64,000 nt of DNA from Mycolicibacterium aubagnense (GCF_010730955.1 NZ_AP022577.1:2046001-2110000), one strand, 5' to 3'. Positions 1 through 8,673 are shown, numbered from the stretch's first letter. Program-made: numbers and translations. The notes: generated by a model from the sequence alone, not told the origin.

Positions 1-759
1 GGTGCACAACCCCTGGCGCTGTCGACGGCATTCATCCTCGAGGAGGGCACCGCGCTGCAGGAGATCGCACACGTGGCGCAGGCCGTCGGCACGGCCGCGC
101 TCGCAGCCGGGGTCAAGTTGGTGACCGGCGACACCAAGGTGGTCGATTCCGGTCACGGCGATGGCGTGTTCATCAACACCGCGGGCATCGGCGTCGTCGA
201 TCCGCGGGTGGATATCCGTCCGCAGCGGGCCGCACCCGGTGACGTGGTGATCGTCAGCGGCGACATCGGCGTGCACGGCGTCGCGGTGATGAGCTGTCGC
301 GAAGGGCTGACGTTCGCGACCACGGTGGCCAGCGATACCGCGCCCCTGCACGGTCTCGTGGCTGCCATGATCGAGACCGGCGTCGACCTTCACGTGTTGC
401 GCGATCCGACGCGCGGCGGCGTCGCCGCCACACTCAACGAGATCGCGAAGACGGCCCACGTCGGGATGGCCCTGGACGAACGCACCTTCCCGATCCCTGC
501 CGAGGTCCGGGACGCGTGCGGGCTCCTCGGGCTGGACCCGCTCCAGGTGGCCAACGAGGGCAAGCTGTTGGCCGTCGTGCCCGCCGACGGCGCCGAGCTC
601 GTGCTGGCCGCGATGCGCAGTCACCCGCTCGGCACACGCGCCGCTGTGATCGGCCGGTGTGTCGCCGAACATCCCGGCATGGTCGTCGCGCGAACAGCCC
701 TCGGCGGCACCCGGGTGGTCGACCTGCCCATCGGCGAGCAACTGCCCCGAATCTGCTAG
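1..759 (+). CDS. hypE: Hydrogenase maturation protein HypE (5' truncated by window edge)
   Basis: HypE uses ATP to dehydrate a carbamoyl group on its C-terminal cysteine, giving the cyanide ligands of [NiFe]-hydrogenase. The window opens in frame, so about 252 C-terminal residues are seen and the start lies outside. Visible family marks are GDTKVV near visible residue 43, the DPTRGGVAATLNE segment of the AIR-synthase-like C-terminal domain, and the final P-R-I-C, whose cysteine carries the carbamoyl/cyano group. The stop overlaps the stop of the convergent antiporter gene in the shared bases ctag. A hyp/hydrogenase cluster is expected to the left of the window. Confidence 0.93.
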   Translation, partial: GAQPLALSTAFILEEGTALQEIAHVAQAVGTAALAAGVKLVTGDTKVVDSGHGDGVFINTAGIGVVDPRVDIRPQRAAPGDVVIVSGDIGVHGVAVMSCREGLTFATTVASDTAPLHGLVAAMIETGVDLHVLRDPTRGGVAATLNEIAKTAHVGMALDERTFPIPAEVRDACGLLGLDPLQVANEGKLLAVVPADGAELVLAAMRSHPLGTRAAVIGRCVAEHPGMVVARTALGGTRVVDLPIGEQLPRIC

Positions 760-2252
760 TCCGGCTCACCGTATTCATCGAACCAATAGGCAAGCTTCCC
801 GCGGCGGCTCACCGCGCGCAGCCTGCGCTCGGTGGCCTCCCGGGTGGTGCTGGTGCTGACGATCAGCAGCTCATCACCGGCTTCCAGTCGAGTGTCAGGC
901 TGCGGCACGAAGGTATGGCCCTTGCGGATGATCAGGGTGATCACACTCGGGTCAGGCAGTCGCAGTTCCAGCACCGTCACGTTGTGCAGCCGCGACTGCG
1001 GCAACACAGTGAGAGTCAGCAGCTCGGCGTCGAGCACGTCGAGGGGCGCCGACTCCACCTGAAGCTCGCGGGTGATGTCCCGCCGGATGAGCCCGAGCCA
1101 GTGCGCGATCGGCTTCAGGCTGGGCCCCTGGACCAGCGTGAAAACCACGACCAGCACGAACACGATATTGAGCAGCCGGTGGCTGTCGGGGACGCCGGTG
1201 ACGATCGGGTAGGTGGCCAGCACGATCGGCACCGCACCGCGCAGCCCTGCCCACGACAGGAAGGCTTGTTCGCGCCATGGCACTCGAAAGCGGAGTAGCG
1301 ACAACACCACGGACAGCGGTCGGGCCAGCAGTAGCAAGACGAGACCGACGAGGACGGCCGGGATCAGGTCGTCACCGAGCTGGCTGGGCGTGACCAGCAG
1401 CCCGAGCAGGACGAACAGCCCGATCTGCGCCAGCCAGCCCAGCCCTTCGGCGAAGGATCGGGTGGCGGCCCGGTGCGGCAACCCGGAATTCGCCAGTACC
1501 AAGCCCGTCACGTACGCGGCGAGGAATCCGCTCGCGTGCGCCACTCCCGATGCGGAGAAGGCCACGGTACCCAGACCGAAGGTGGCCAGCGGGTACAAAC
1601 CCGACGCGGGTAGCGCGATCCGGCGCAGCGTGACGGCACCCAGGTAGCCGCACACCACGCCGATCCCGGCTCCGGCGAGCAGCTCATATACCAGGCTGAG
1701 CAGCGCCTCCCCTGCTTCGAAATGCAGCGGAACAGCGCTGAACATCAAGACCAGGATGACGGCCGGCGCGTCGTTCAGACCGGATTCGGCTTCCAGGAGA
1801 CCAGCCAGCCGCCGCGGCAGCGGCAGCACCCGAAGGACGGAAAACACCGCCGCTGCGTCGGTCGAGGAGACGATGGCGCCCAGCAGCAGCGCGAGCTGCC
1901 AGTGGACGCCGAGGAGCAGATGCGCTCCTGCCGCGGTGACCACGGTGCTGATGGCCACGCCCAGGGTGGCCATCACCGCCGCCGGGGCCAGGCTCTTTCG
2001 GACGTCACTGAACTGGGTGGTGAGACCGCCTTCGATGAGGATGATCGTCAACGCAGCCGTGCCCAGATCGCGCGCGAGCGTGACGTCGTCGAACCGCAGT
2101 CCGATGCCGTCCTCGCCGACCAGCACGCCGACGCCCAGGAACAGCAACAGACTGGGGAGTCCGGCCCGGGTGGCCAATCTGGTGGCGACGATGCTGGCCA
2201 GCAGCACCAGGGCGCCGACGAGCAGTACCCGGTTCATCTCCTCCAGCGTCAT
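756..2252 (-). CDS. CPA-type cation/proton antiporter with C-terminal RCK_C domain (NhaP2/CvrA-like)
   Basis: A 498-residue inner-membrane protein with about twelve hydrophobic segments, resembling K+/H+ antiporters of the CPA1 group. The LLFLGVGVLVGEDG segment near the N-terminus, the LLEAESGLNDAPAVI segment (paired acidic and Asn/Asp residues of the ion site) and SWAGLRGAVPIVLA are typical. A cytoplasmic TrkA-C (RCK_C) domain at about residues 400-480 probably senses nucleotide or cation state. The gene is divergent from a TrkA/RCK gene 83 bases away, which points to potassium homeostasis. The ion specificity (K+ or Na+) is inferred from family resemblance only. Confidence 0.88.
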   Translation of the reverse strand: MTLEEMNRVLLVGALVLLASIVATRLATRAGLPSLLLFLGVGVLVGEDGIGLRFDDVTLARDLGTAALTIILIEGGLTTQFSDVRKSLAPAAVMATLGVAISTVVTAAGAHLLLGVHWQLALLLGAIVSSTDAAAVFSVLRVLPLPRRLAGLLEAESGLNDAPAVILVLMFSAVPLHFEAGEALLSLVYELLAGAGIGVVCGYLGAVTLRRIALPASGLYPLATFGLGTVAFSASGVAHASGFLAAYVTGLVLANSGLPHRAATRSFAEGLGWLAQIGLFVLLGLLVTPSQLGDDLIPAVLVGLVLLLLARPLSVVLSLLRFRVPWREQAFLSWAGLRGAVPIVLATYPIVTGVPDSHRLLNIVFVLVVVFTLVQGPSLKPIAHWLGLIRRDITRELQVESAPLDVLDAELLTLTVLPQSRLHNVTVLELRLPDPSVITLIIRKGHTFVPQPDTRLEAGDELLIVSTSTTREATERRLRAVSRRGKLAYWFDEYGEPD

Positions 2253-2335
2253 CGGTCCCCGTTCAGGTCTGCGGCCACGGCCGAGCCAAATGTATCCGGC
2301 CGGTGGGTGACAATGACTGCGTGAGCACCCGGGGC

Positions 2336-2995
2336 ATGCGCGTCGCTATCGCCGGCGCCGGCGCGGTGGGCCGGTCGGTGGCGCAGGAACTCGTCGCCAA
2401 CGGCCACAAGGTCCTGCTGATCGAGCGTGACATCCACAAGTACGAACCGCACACGGTCCCAGAGGCAGACTGGCTGTGGGCCGACGCCTGCGAGGTGGCC
2501 TCGCTCGAGGAGTGCAGCATCGAGATGTGCGACGTCGTGATCGCCGCAACCGGCGATGACAAGGCGAATCTCGCGATGGCGCTGTTGGCCAAAACAGAAT
2601 TCCACGTGCCGCGGGTGGTCGCGCGCGTGAACAACGTCGCCAACGAGTGGTTGTTCACCGACGACTGGGGTGTCGACGTCGCAGTGTCCACGCCGCACGC
2701 GATGGCCGTCGGCGTCGAGGGCGCCATCGACGTCGGCCACCTGGTCCGACTGATGGGGCTGCGCCAGGGTCACGCCAATCTGACAAAGTTCACGCTGCCG
2801 CCCAACAGTCCGTTGATCGGGCGCACATTCGGGGACATGACGTTGCCGCAGAACACCCTCTTGGTGACGGTGCAGCGCGGCACCAGGATCATCGTGCCGA
2901 AATCAGCAGACCGCTTCGAGGACGGCGATGAGCTGCTCTTCGTCGCAGACGAATCCGTCGACGGAGACATCCGCGACCTCATCCACGGCGACTAG
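2336..2995 (+). CDS. TrkA-type potassium uptake/regulatory protein (CeoC-like RCK protein)
   Basis: A cytoplasmic RCK protein of 219 residues: an N-terminal Rossmann domain starting MRVAIAGAGAVGRSVAQEL (G-x-G-x-x-G nucleotide site) followed by a TrkA_C domain from about residue 135. Such proteins bind NAD(H) or ATP and gate K+ channels or antiporters. The ATG at 2336 was chosen because it puts the G-x-G-x-x-G where family members have it and gives the usual CeoC length; in-frame GTG codons at 2303 and 2321 would add 11 or 5 residues, and no Shine-Dalgarno sequence decides between them. Its neighbour across the intergenic gap is a cation/proton antiporter, a plausible partner. Confidence 0.88.
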   Translation: MRVAIAGAGAVGRSVAQELVANGHKVLLIERDIHKYEPHTVPEADWLWADACEVASLEECSIEMCDVVIAATGDDKANLAMALLAKTEFHVPRVVARVNNVANEWLFTDDWGVDVAVSTPHAMAVGVEGAIDVGHLVRLMGLRQGHANLTKFTLPPNSPLIGRTFGDMTLPQNTLLVTVQRGTRIIVPKSADRFEDGDELLFVADESVDGDIRDLIHGD

Positions 2996-3010
2996 AGCCG
3001 CATTCGACGG

Positions 3011-3694
3011 TTACAACGCGTAGCAATACCTGCTGGTCGGCACCGAATCCAGATTGGTGTGGGCGCCAAAGCGCATCACGCTCTCGACCATGAGCGTCAT
3101 CCGACGCTGCAGTTCGGCCTCGTCGCCGCCGCTGCCGTAGAACGCGTGCACGTCGGTCATCGCCGCCATGTGGAACAGTTCCTCGACGACGGCGTCGACC
3201 CGCTCGGTGCCGTGCACCGTCCGCAGCACCCGGTTTTGCACATAGCCGAACGTGTCCTGGGTGTCGATGGCGACGCTGGTGTGCTGCCCCTGCCAGATCT
3301 CGAGCCAGTCGGCCGGATCGAGCCCGGCCGGGATGCGCAGGAAACCGATCTGCGCCAATGCCGTTGTCCGGACCCCGTTTTCCACGCTGGGCGGGTCCAG
3401 GCGCACCGTCTCCTCGACCTCCCAGCCGGCACTGCGCTGAGAGATCGCGGCCAGCAGGTCGGAAATGGGCTCCGGGTCAGTGTCGGGGTCGGTCCACACA
3501 CTGACCACCGCGGACACCGGGCTGTCGAAGGCGGTGATGCGCAGCATCGCCACCTCGACGTCGGCGTCGTCGACGTTGATCTGCAACCGGTTCACGCCCG
3601 CGGCCCGCAGTAGAACGTGCAATTGCCTCGACTGCAGGGCGGTGTCCAAACCCGCGCCCCACAAGGCGTACACCAGCTTCACGGCATCAGCCAT
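3011..3694 (-). CDS. EthD-like domain protein
   Basis: A 227-residue soluble protein, start MADAVKLVYALWG, with the ferredoxin-like fold pattern of EthD-type proteins (GVNRLQINVDDADV, MLRITAFDSPVSAVVSVWTD) apparently repeated in a second half containing FLRIPAGLDPADWLEIWQGQHT. EthD-like proteins are small accessory proteins of P450 or polyketide-type catabolic gene sets; the reaction here is unknown. The start ATG overlaps the stop of the upstream NTF2-like gene by 8 bases (ATGGCTGA), so translation is probably coupled. A longer in-frame ORF to 3880 exists, but its extra 62 residues are the shadow of the neighbouring gene. Confidence 0.75.
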   Translation of the reverse strand: MADAVKLVYALWGAGLDTALQSRQLHVLLRAAGVNRLQINVDDADVEVAMLRITAFDSPVSAVVSVWTDPDTDPEPISDLLAAISQRSAGWEVEETVRLDPPSVENGVRTTALAQIGFLRIPAGLDPADWLEIWQGQHTSVAIDTQDTFGYVQNRVLRTVHGTERVDAVVEELFHMAAMTDVHAFYGSGGDEAELQRRMTLMVESVMRFGAHTNLDSVPTSRYCYAL

Positions 3695-4160
3695 GCTTGG
3701 CGGCCATCGGCTCGGCCTGCATGACTCCGCCGGCCTGGAGCCACTCGCCCACCGCCCTCGGGGCATCGCGGACGGGGTTGTAGACGTCCTCCTCGGAGGA
3801 GAACAGGTTGTCCCCGGCATAGACGAGGCGGGTGATGTTGGGGAAACCGAACACCTTGCCCGGCTCGGTGGGATGGTCAAGGGCGTTGATGATCTCGGTG
3901 ACGATCGCGCCGTTCTCCTCGTCGATCGCGACCCAGGTGTGCGGGAATCGCATGTGCGGGAACGGCTTCATGACGCCCACGATCCATTCGCGGACGGCGT
4001 CGCGGCCGTGCATCTCGCCGTAGGCGTGCTCGATATAGTGCACGTCCTCGGTGAACAGATCGGCGAACGGGGCCCAGTCACCGGTGCTCGAACAGACCTC
4101 GACGACCTTGGTGTAGTGCTCGAGCGCGGCCATCAGCTCGTCCCGGGTGAATCGTGGCAT
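3687..4160 (-). CDS. NTF2-like (SnoaL-type) protein
   Basis: A protein of about 157 residues starting MPRFTRDELMAALEHY, with the cone-shaped NTF2-like fold pattern: N-terminal helix, DWAPFADLFTEDVHYIEHAYG and GRDAVREWIVGVM. Family members are small isomerases, dehydratases or lyases acting on steroid- or polyketide-like substrates; the substrate here is unknown. The ATG at 4160 was chosen over an upstream in-frame codon because GGAGG lies a suitable distance before it. It forms a two-gene operon with the overlapping EthD-like gene and is divergent from a KstR-like TetR regulator, which probably controls the pair. Confidence 0.75.
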   Translation of the reverse strand: MPRFTRDELMAALEHYTKVVEVCSSTGDWAPFADLFTEDVHYIEHAYGEMHGRDAVREWIVGVMKPFPHMRFPHTWVAIDEENGAIVTEIINALDHPTEPGKVFGFPNITRLVYAGDNLFSSEEDVYNPVRDAPRAVGEWLQAGGVMQAEPMAAKHG

Positions 4161-4179
4161 GTCCGAACCTCCAGAGGCT

Positions 4180-4224
4180 ACTAGAATCAATTTCAGTTCT
4201 TGGACTCTACCCAACAACTAGAAT
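4180..4224. promoter_or_regulatory. Candidate TetR operator region (repeat of ACTAGAAT)
   Basis: The gap between the divergent NTF2-like and TetR genes holds ACTAGAAT at 4180-4187 and again at 4217-4224. The first copy continues into an imperfect inverted repeat AGAA...TTCT (about 4183-4200). TetR proteins usually bind such repeats in the divergent promoter of their own gene. The assignment is positional inference. Confidence 0.35.
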
Positions 4225-4253
4225 TCGCTCCAGACCCAAGAAGGAGCTGCACC

Positions 4254-4868
4254 TTGGCAAGAATCGCCGAACCCCGCCCGGCCGCTGAGCCCAGCTCCGC
4301 CGTGCAGCAGCAGCGTCGCGACGCGATCCTCAAGGCCACCGCGGCCCTGGCCGCACAGAAACCCGCCGACCAGGTACAGATGAACGAGGTCGCCCGCGCC
4401 GCCGGCGTCGCGCTCGGCACCTTGTACCGCTACTTCCCGTCGAAGACCCACCTGTTCGTCGGCCTCATGGCCGACCGCGTGGACCGGATGCAGGACGGAA
4501 TCCACCGCCGGAAGGCGCCCGCCGGTACCGCGGCCGATCGCGTGTTCGATGTCCTGTCGCGCGCCACGCGTCCGATGCTGCGGCAGCCCCACCTGACGGC
4601 CGCCATGCTCAACTCACTGAACACCGCCGACGCGACGGCCGTGGCCGAGGTAGGCCATATCGACCGCCAGGTGCGCAGCATGCTGCTGACCATCTGCGGG
4701 GTGGATGATCCCGGGCCACAGGATATTTCGCTGATGCGCCTGGTCCAGCACACCTGGCACGGAATCCTGCAGTCCAGCCTCAACGGGCGAATCTCCGCCG
4801 ACGAGACCGAGGACGAGATTCAGCTGGCGTGCCGACTGATCCTGGCTCCGCTTGCCCGCACCGAATAG
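4254..4868 (+). CDS. TetR-family regulator (KstR-like)
   Basis: A 204-residue TetR repressor. The N-terminal helix-turn-helix (about residues 20-65: RRDAILKATAALAAQKP, VARAAGVALGTLYRYFPSK) resembles KstR, the mycobacterial sterol-catabolism repressor, in GTLYRYFPSK and the following helix; the remaining C-terminal part would bind ligand. The start is taken as TTG at 4254 because AAGGAG lies about eight bases upstream; the ORF extends upstream to 4200 without a ribosome site. It probably represses itself and the divergent NTF2/EthD pair. The ligand is unknown; a steroid or acyl-CoA is possible from the family resemblance. Confidence 0.85.
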   Translation: MARIAEPRPAAEPSSAVQQQRRDAILKATAALAAQKPADQVQMNEVARAAGVALGTLYRYFPSKTHLFVGLMADRVDRMQDGIHRRKAPAGTAADRVFDVLSRATRPMLRQPHLTAAMLNSLNTADATAVAEVGHIDRQVRSMLLTICGVDDPGPQDISLMRLVQHTWHGILQSSLNGRISADETEDEIQLACRLILAPLARTE

Positions 4869-4874
4869 CGCCGG

Positions 4875-5471
4875 CTAGGCCCGGAAGCAACCTTCGAAAT
4901 GGCCGTTCTCGATTCCCGCGGTCTGCATGAACGAGTGCGCGACGACCGGACCTACCAGGTGAAACCCGGCTTCCCGCAACGCCACTGACAGCTGAATGGA
5001 CTCAGGGCTGGCCATCCGGCCGTCATCCCAGCTCCTGAGCCGATGACGCTGCCGTGGTTCATGCTGCCAGCATAATTGCGAGAGCGAGTATTTCGACAGC
5101 AGCCGGGCATTGTGCACGGTGGCCTCGATCTTTCGCCTGTTGCGAATGATGCTGGTGTCAGCCATCAATCGCTCGACATCATCGGTGGTCATCGCGGCGA
5201 CGGACGCTGGTGCGAATCCGCGGAACGCGTTACGTAGGCTGTTCCGCTTGTCGAACACGGCCGCCCACGACAGCCCGTTCTCGAAGTACGTCAATGCAAG
5301 TAACTCGAACAAGGCAGTGTCATCGCGGGTCGGCACACCCCATTCCCGGTCGTGATAGGTCCGCAAATCCCGGCCCGTTTCAGTCGCCCACCGACACCTG
5401 GCGACGCCATCCGCAGCGGTGACCACCGTGGGGAGCGCCGCCGGCATCCCGACGCCTGCCATCGCTCTCAT
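4875..5471 (-). CDS. tag: DNA-3-methyladenine glycosylase I
   Basis: Excises 3-methyladenine from alkylated DNA at the start of base-excision repair. The 198-residue protein has the family segments CRW near residue 26, YHDREWGVP (His40) and LFELLALTYFENGLSWAAVFDKR, and the C-terminal H191-x3-C195 that with the N-terminal Cys and His makes the zinc site of Tag enzymes. Start ATG at 5471; two further in-frame ATGs within the first nine residues are possible. It ends 6 bases after the convergent TetR gene and lies 14 bases downstream of the azoreductase gene on the same strand. Confidence 0.92.
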   Translation of the reverse strand: MRAMAGVGMPAALPTVVTAADGVARCRWATETGRDLRTYHDREWGVPTRDDTALFELLALTYFENGLSWAAVFDKRNSLRNAFRGFAPASVAAMTTDDVERLMADTSIIRNRRKIEATVHNARLLSKYSLSQLCWQHEPRQRHRLRSWDDGRMASPESIQLSVALREAGFHLVGPVVAHSFMQTAGIENGHFEGCFRA

Positions 5472-5485
5472 CTCATGGCCCGCCG

Positions 5486-6124
5486 TCAGACGTAGCCATG
5501 CGCTGCCGCAAGCTTTTCCGCATCTTCAAGCGCCTTTGCCAGATCGCCGGTCGGATTGCCGGTCAGCATCGTGGGCTGAAATCGCAATTCGTCGACCTCC
5601 TGAATCCCAGCTTGATTGAGCCACATGCGCAGGTACGCGGCGTGATGGTCCACTCCGAATGCCGGTTCGGCTACACCGTGTGCGTACACGCCGGAGGTGA
5701 GGGTCAGGGTGGCATGCTTGCCCGTGAGCAGTCCCCGGTAGCCGGCCTGCGGGTCCAGACTCCACAGAATCCCCGGCTGATGAACCAGATCGATGAAATG
5801 CTTGAGCCGGTACGGAATTCCGGAGTTCCACATCGGCGAAGCAATGAGATACCGGTCGGCAGACTTGAAGCGGTCGGCGATTGCCACGATCTCGTCCCAG
5901 GCCGACTGTCCGGCGCCATCCTGCTCGGCTCCTTTGATGACGTTCATCTTCGCAGCCGCTTTGTCGCCGTCGAATGCAGGGAGTTCCGTCTCCCACAGAT
6001 CGAGGTTATCGATCTCGAGGTGCGGGTTGACTGCCGTCAGTGCATCGAGATACGCCGTGGCGATCTGCCTCGACTTCGAATCACTCTTGCGCGGAGACGC
6101 TTGGAGGTACAGCAATTTCGTCAT
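5486..6124 (-). CDS. FMN-dependent NADH:quinone oxidoreductase / azoreductase (AzoR family)
   Basis: A 212-residue flavodoxin-fold protein of the AzoR family, which reduces quinones and azo dyes by two-electron transfer from NAD(P)H through FMN. MTKLLYLQASPRKSDSKS at the N-terminus gives the phosphate-binding loop for FMN; IASPMWNSGIPYRLKHFIDLV is the family mark that packs on the flavin; LTLTSGVYAHG follows. It lies 15 bases downstream of an aldo/keto reductase gene and is probably co-transcribed with it as a detoxification pair. Confidence 0.9.
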   Translation of the reverse strand: MTKLLYLQASPRKSDSKSRQIATAYLDALTAVNPHLEIDNLDLWETELPAFDGDKAAAKMNVIKGAEQDGAGQSAWDEIVAIADRFKSADRYLIASPMWNSGIPYRLKHFIDLVHQPGILWSLDPQAGYRGLLTGKHATLTLTSGVYAHGVAEPAFGVDHHAAYLRMWLNQAGIQEVDELRFQPTMLTGNPTGDLAKALEDAEKLAAAHGYV

Positions 6125-6138
6125 GGCCGGACTTCCCT

Positions 6139-7086
6139 TCAGCGATCCGAAGGCACTTCGGTGAACCCAGGTTCCCCCCCGTCGACAACGGAGTTGAATC
6201 GAATACGGGTGTCCAGGCGCTCGTTGATCTCGTCGATCGCGTCATCGGGAAGTGCTGCGACAGCGAAGTTTTCGGCGATCCGAGAGGGTGTGACCGATGC
6301 CGTCAGAACTGCGCTGCCACGCTGGATTCCCCAAGCCAGCAAGACCTGTGCGGGCGTCCTATCGAACTGCCGCGCCATCGAGACGATGAGCGGATCGTCG
6401 AGCAGTCGTGGTTCGAGTGCATGACCAAGCGACGCGAACGCCAACAAGATGGCGCCATGGCTCTTGGCCAGCTCGTACAGTTCCCACTGCGGGTGGTACG
6501 GGTGTGCCTCCACCTCGACAACTGCCGGCTTGATCCGCGCGAACTCCAGCACGTCCCTGGTTCTTTCGGCACTGATGTCAGAAAGTCCGATCGCGCCGAC
6601 AAGCCCTTCGTCGACGAGATGCTCCATGGCAGCCCAGGTTTCAGCCAGGGTGACGCCGTTGTCGTAGATCACGTTCCCATGCACATCCCGGGGATCCTGA
6701 TCATCGCCAGGCTGGAACGCGAACGGCGTGTGCACCAGGTACAGGTCGAGCGTGTCCAATCCCAACCGGTTCAGGCTCGCCTGCAGCGCGGGCTTGACCC
6801 GTTCCGGGCGGTGGTTGTTGTTCCACAACTTGGTGGTCACGAACAGGTCTTCGCGGCGGACTGTCCCGTTCGCGAACAGTTCCTTCAGCGCCGCACCGAC
6901 CTGCGCTTCATTGCGGTAACGCTCGGCGGCATCGAGGTGGCGGAATCCAGCTTCGACCGCTGCGATCACCGCGGCCTCGGTCTTCGTGTTGTCGGACAGT
7001 GAAGTCCCGAACCCGAGGGCCGGGATTGCGCCGCTGCCGTTGTTCAACGGGAAACGTCGCTGTCTCACATCGTCGTTGAGTGTCAT
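6139..7086 (-). CDS. Aldo/keto reductase
   Basis: An NADPH-dependent (beta/alpha)8-barrel reductase of about 315 residues. The catalytic tetrad of the AKR superfamily is visible: Asp in RHLDAAERY, Tyr in AAERYRNE, Lys in VTTKLWN and His in LYLVHTPF. The ATG at 7086 was chosen because AAGGAG precedes it; a GTG 21 bases upstream lacks such a site. The C-terminal part (RTPAQVLLAWGIQRG) is the family's cofactor-binding end. The substrate cannot be read from the sequence. It is followed at 15 bases by the azoreductase gene. Confidence 0.9.
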   Translation of the reverse strand: MTLNDDVRQRRFPLNNGSGAIPALGFGTSLSDNTKTEAAVIAAVEAGFRHLDAAERYRNEAQVGAALKELFANGTVRREDLFVTTKLWNNNHRPERVKPALQASLNRLGLDTLDLYLVHTPFAFQPGDDQDPRDVHGNVIYDNGVTLAETWAAMEHLVDEGLVGAIGLSDISAERTRDVLEFARIKPAVVEVEAHPYHPQWELYELAKSHGAILLAFASLGHALEPRLLDDPLIVSMARQFDRTPAQVLLAWGIQRGSAVLTASVTPSRIAENFAVAALPDDAIDEINERLDTRIRFNSVVDGGEPGFTEVPSDR

Positions 7087-7155
7087 GATCCTGATCTCCT
7101 TGTTCACTGATGGCTTGGTGTGCGGAAAGTGCTTAGGGGCAATGTGTTTCGAGGT

Positions 7156-7878
7156 TCACTGGCCGCCATCCACACCCCCGCCGACGATGGCGACCGCCTG
7201 CGCGGTGGTCCATACCGCGCTGGCCAGGTACCGAAAGTTCACCAGCGCAGCCAGGTAACCGTCACCCTCGGGCAGGCGTGGACCCGCCGTGGCGTCTTTG
7301 ACCACGGCCACCTCGAAGCCCTGTTCGACGAGTTCGCGCAGGTGCCCTTCGACGCACAGGTTGGCGGCCATGCCGGCCAGGATCACCTGCGTCACGCCGC
7401 GCTTGCGCAACTGCAGCACAAGGTCATTCGACTCGGGACCCACGATCTTGTGGGGTGAGGTGATGACGGTGCGGCCGTCATGGATGTGGTGCCGGTACGC
7501 GGGCAGGAAGTCCGCGCCGGAGTCGGCGAAACCATCCATTGTGTAGGCGCCGGCACGCGCAAACATGCCGACACCGCCCATGAACTGCTCGAGCGGGTCG
7601 CCGAACCGCCACTGCCCATCAGTTGGGTAGAAGTAGTGCGGCGAGACGGCGACCGTGAGTCCGGCACGCTTGGCCACTTCGAACAGTTCGCCGATGTGCG
7701 CACCGGTGTTGTTCTCTTCCACGCTCGCACCGAACACCGACCACGCCACTCCGTCGGGACTAAGGAAATCGATCTGGGGATCGGTGACGACGAGCGCCGC
7801 ACGCGCATGGTCGAGCACGAAGCCGGAACTCGGTAAGGCGGGTTGCGGCGGCTCGGCATAGTCGGAGTGGTCTGCCAT
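7156..7878 (-). CDS. Isochorismatase-like cysteine hydrolase
   Basis: A 240-residue isochorismatase-fold hydrolase with the Asp-Lys-Cys triad: Asp33 in VVTDPQIDF, Lys in TSPHKIVGP and Cys in GMAANLCVEGH. Members hydrolyse amides (nicotinamidase-like) or vinyl ethers; the substrate here is unknown. The ATG at 7878 follows GAAGG; an in-frame GTG at 7911 would add 11 residues. A near-perfect copy of the operator found before the next TetR gene lies at 7919-7938, just upstream of the start, so this gene is probably a target of that repressor. Confidence 0.88.
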   Translation of the reverse strand: MADHSDYAEPPQPALPSSGFVLDHARAALVVTDPQIDFLSPDGVAWSVFGASVEENNTGAHIGELFEVAKRAGLTVAVSPHYFYPTDGQWRFGDPLEQFMGGVGMFARAGAYTMDGFADSGADFLPAYRHHIHDGRTVITSPHKIVGPESNDLVLQLRKRGVTQVILAGMAANLCVEGHLRELVEQGFEVAVVKDATAGPRLPEGDGYLAALVNFRYLASAVWTTAQAVAIVGGGVDGGQ

Positions 7879-7918
7879 GGCACAGCCTTCGCGGTCGGCG
7901 GATGTTGACACCGCAAGA

Positions 7919-7938
7919 ATAGATGACCGGTCGTCTAT
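7919..7938. promoter_or_regulatory. TetR operator upstream of the isochorismatase-like gene
   Basis: ATAGATGACCGGTCGTCTAT is a 20-base palindrome with one mismatched pair, sharing the core GACCGGTC and flanking TAG/CTA with the perfect palindrome at 8581-8598. It sits in the promoter region of the leftward hydrolase gene and downstream of the leftward TetR gene, as expected for the same repressor acting on both. Confidence 0.7.
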
Positions 7939-7979
7939 AAATCAAGAGCAACCACTAGTGGCCTGCATAACAGCTCGGG

Positions 7980-8570
7980 TCAGCGCAGCAGCGCCGGCAA
8001 CGTGACCGTTTCGAATCGGTCGTACGGCGCGCGGCTACGGGTGACCTTGCCCCTCAATGCCGCACCCTCCCACGCCTCGATCAGCACCGATGCCAACTCG
8101 GACGCTCCGCGGTCCGCGGCAATGTCACCACCACTGCCCTGCCCCGATCGCACGCAGCCGGCAAGCGCCCCGTCCCAGCGATCGAGGATGCGCGTCAGTT
8201 CGGCGCGCACCGGTTCGCTGGACCCGCCGAGTTCGAGCGACATGTTGCCGACCAGACAGCCCAGCAGGAAGTCCGCGGATTCATGCTCGTCGGCGAGCGC
8301 ATGGAAGAACCGGGCGATCCGCTGGTGTGCCAGACCGTCAGCGTCCAGCAGCGGCAGGAGCCGCTCCTCGATATCGGACCAGTAGTGCTCGAGGATCGCC
8401 GCCGCGAATGCCTCCTTACTGGGGAAATACGCGTAGAACGAACCCTTCGGCACACCCGCCGCGTCGGTGATGTCCTTCACGCCACTGGCGGCGAATCCGT
8501 GCGCATGCACGAGATCGAGCCCTGCGGCCAGCAGTCGCCGGCGGACTTCGGGATTGGCTGGGCGCGGCAC
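7980..8570 (-). CDS. TetR/AcrR-family regulator
   Basis: A 196-residue repressor with an N-terminal helix-turn-helix at about residues 10-55 (VKDITDAAGVPKGSFYAYFPSKEAF) and a TetR_C-type ligand domain. The start is GTG at 8570. A perfect 18-base palindrome lies 10 bases upstream of the start and a near copy lies before the downstream hydrolase gene, so it probably controls its own expression, the hydrolase and perhaps the divergent NTF2-like/OsmC genes. The inducer is unknown. Confidence 0.88.
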   Translation of the reverse strand: MPRPANPEVRRRLLAAGLDLVHAHGFAASGVKDITDAAGVPKGSFYAYFPSKEAFAAAILEHYWSDIEERLLPLLDADGLAHQRIARFFHALADEHESADFLLGCLVGNMSLELGGSSEPVRAELTRILDRWDGALAGCVRSGQGSGGDIAADRGASELASVLIEAWEGAALRGKVTRSRAPYDRFETVTLPALLR

Positions 8571-8580
8571 CCCACAATAT

Positions 8581-8598
8581 TAGCCGACCGGTCGGCTA
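8581..8598. promoter_or_regulatory. TetR operator (perfect 18-bp palindrome)
   Basis: TAGCCGACCGGTCGGCTA is a perfect palindrome in the gap between the leftward TetR gene and the rightward NTF2-like gene. With the copy at 7919-7938 it defines TAGnnGACCGGTCnnCTA. Its position, 10 bases upstream of the TetR start, fits autorepression. Confidence 0.75.
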
Positions 8599-8673
8599 TC
8601 TTTGGCTGCGAAACCGCTCCGCTGCGACTAGCGTCGTGGACGAGGTATCGCGGCGCGGCCAGGGAGAACATCG

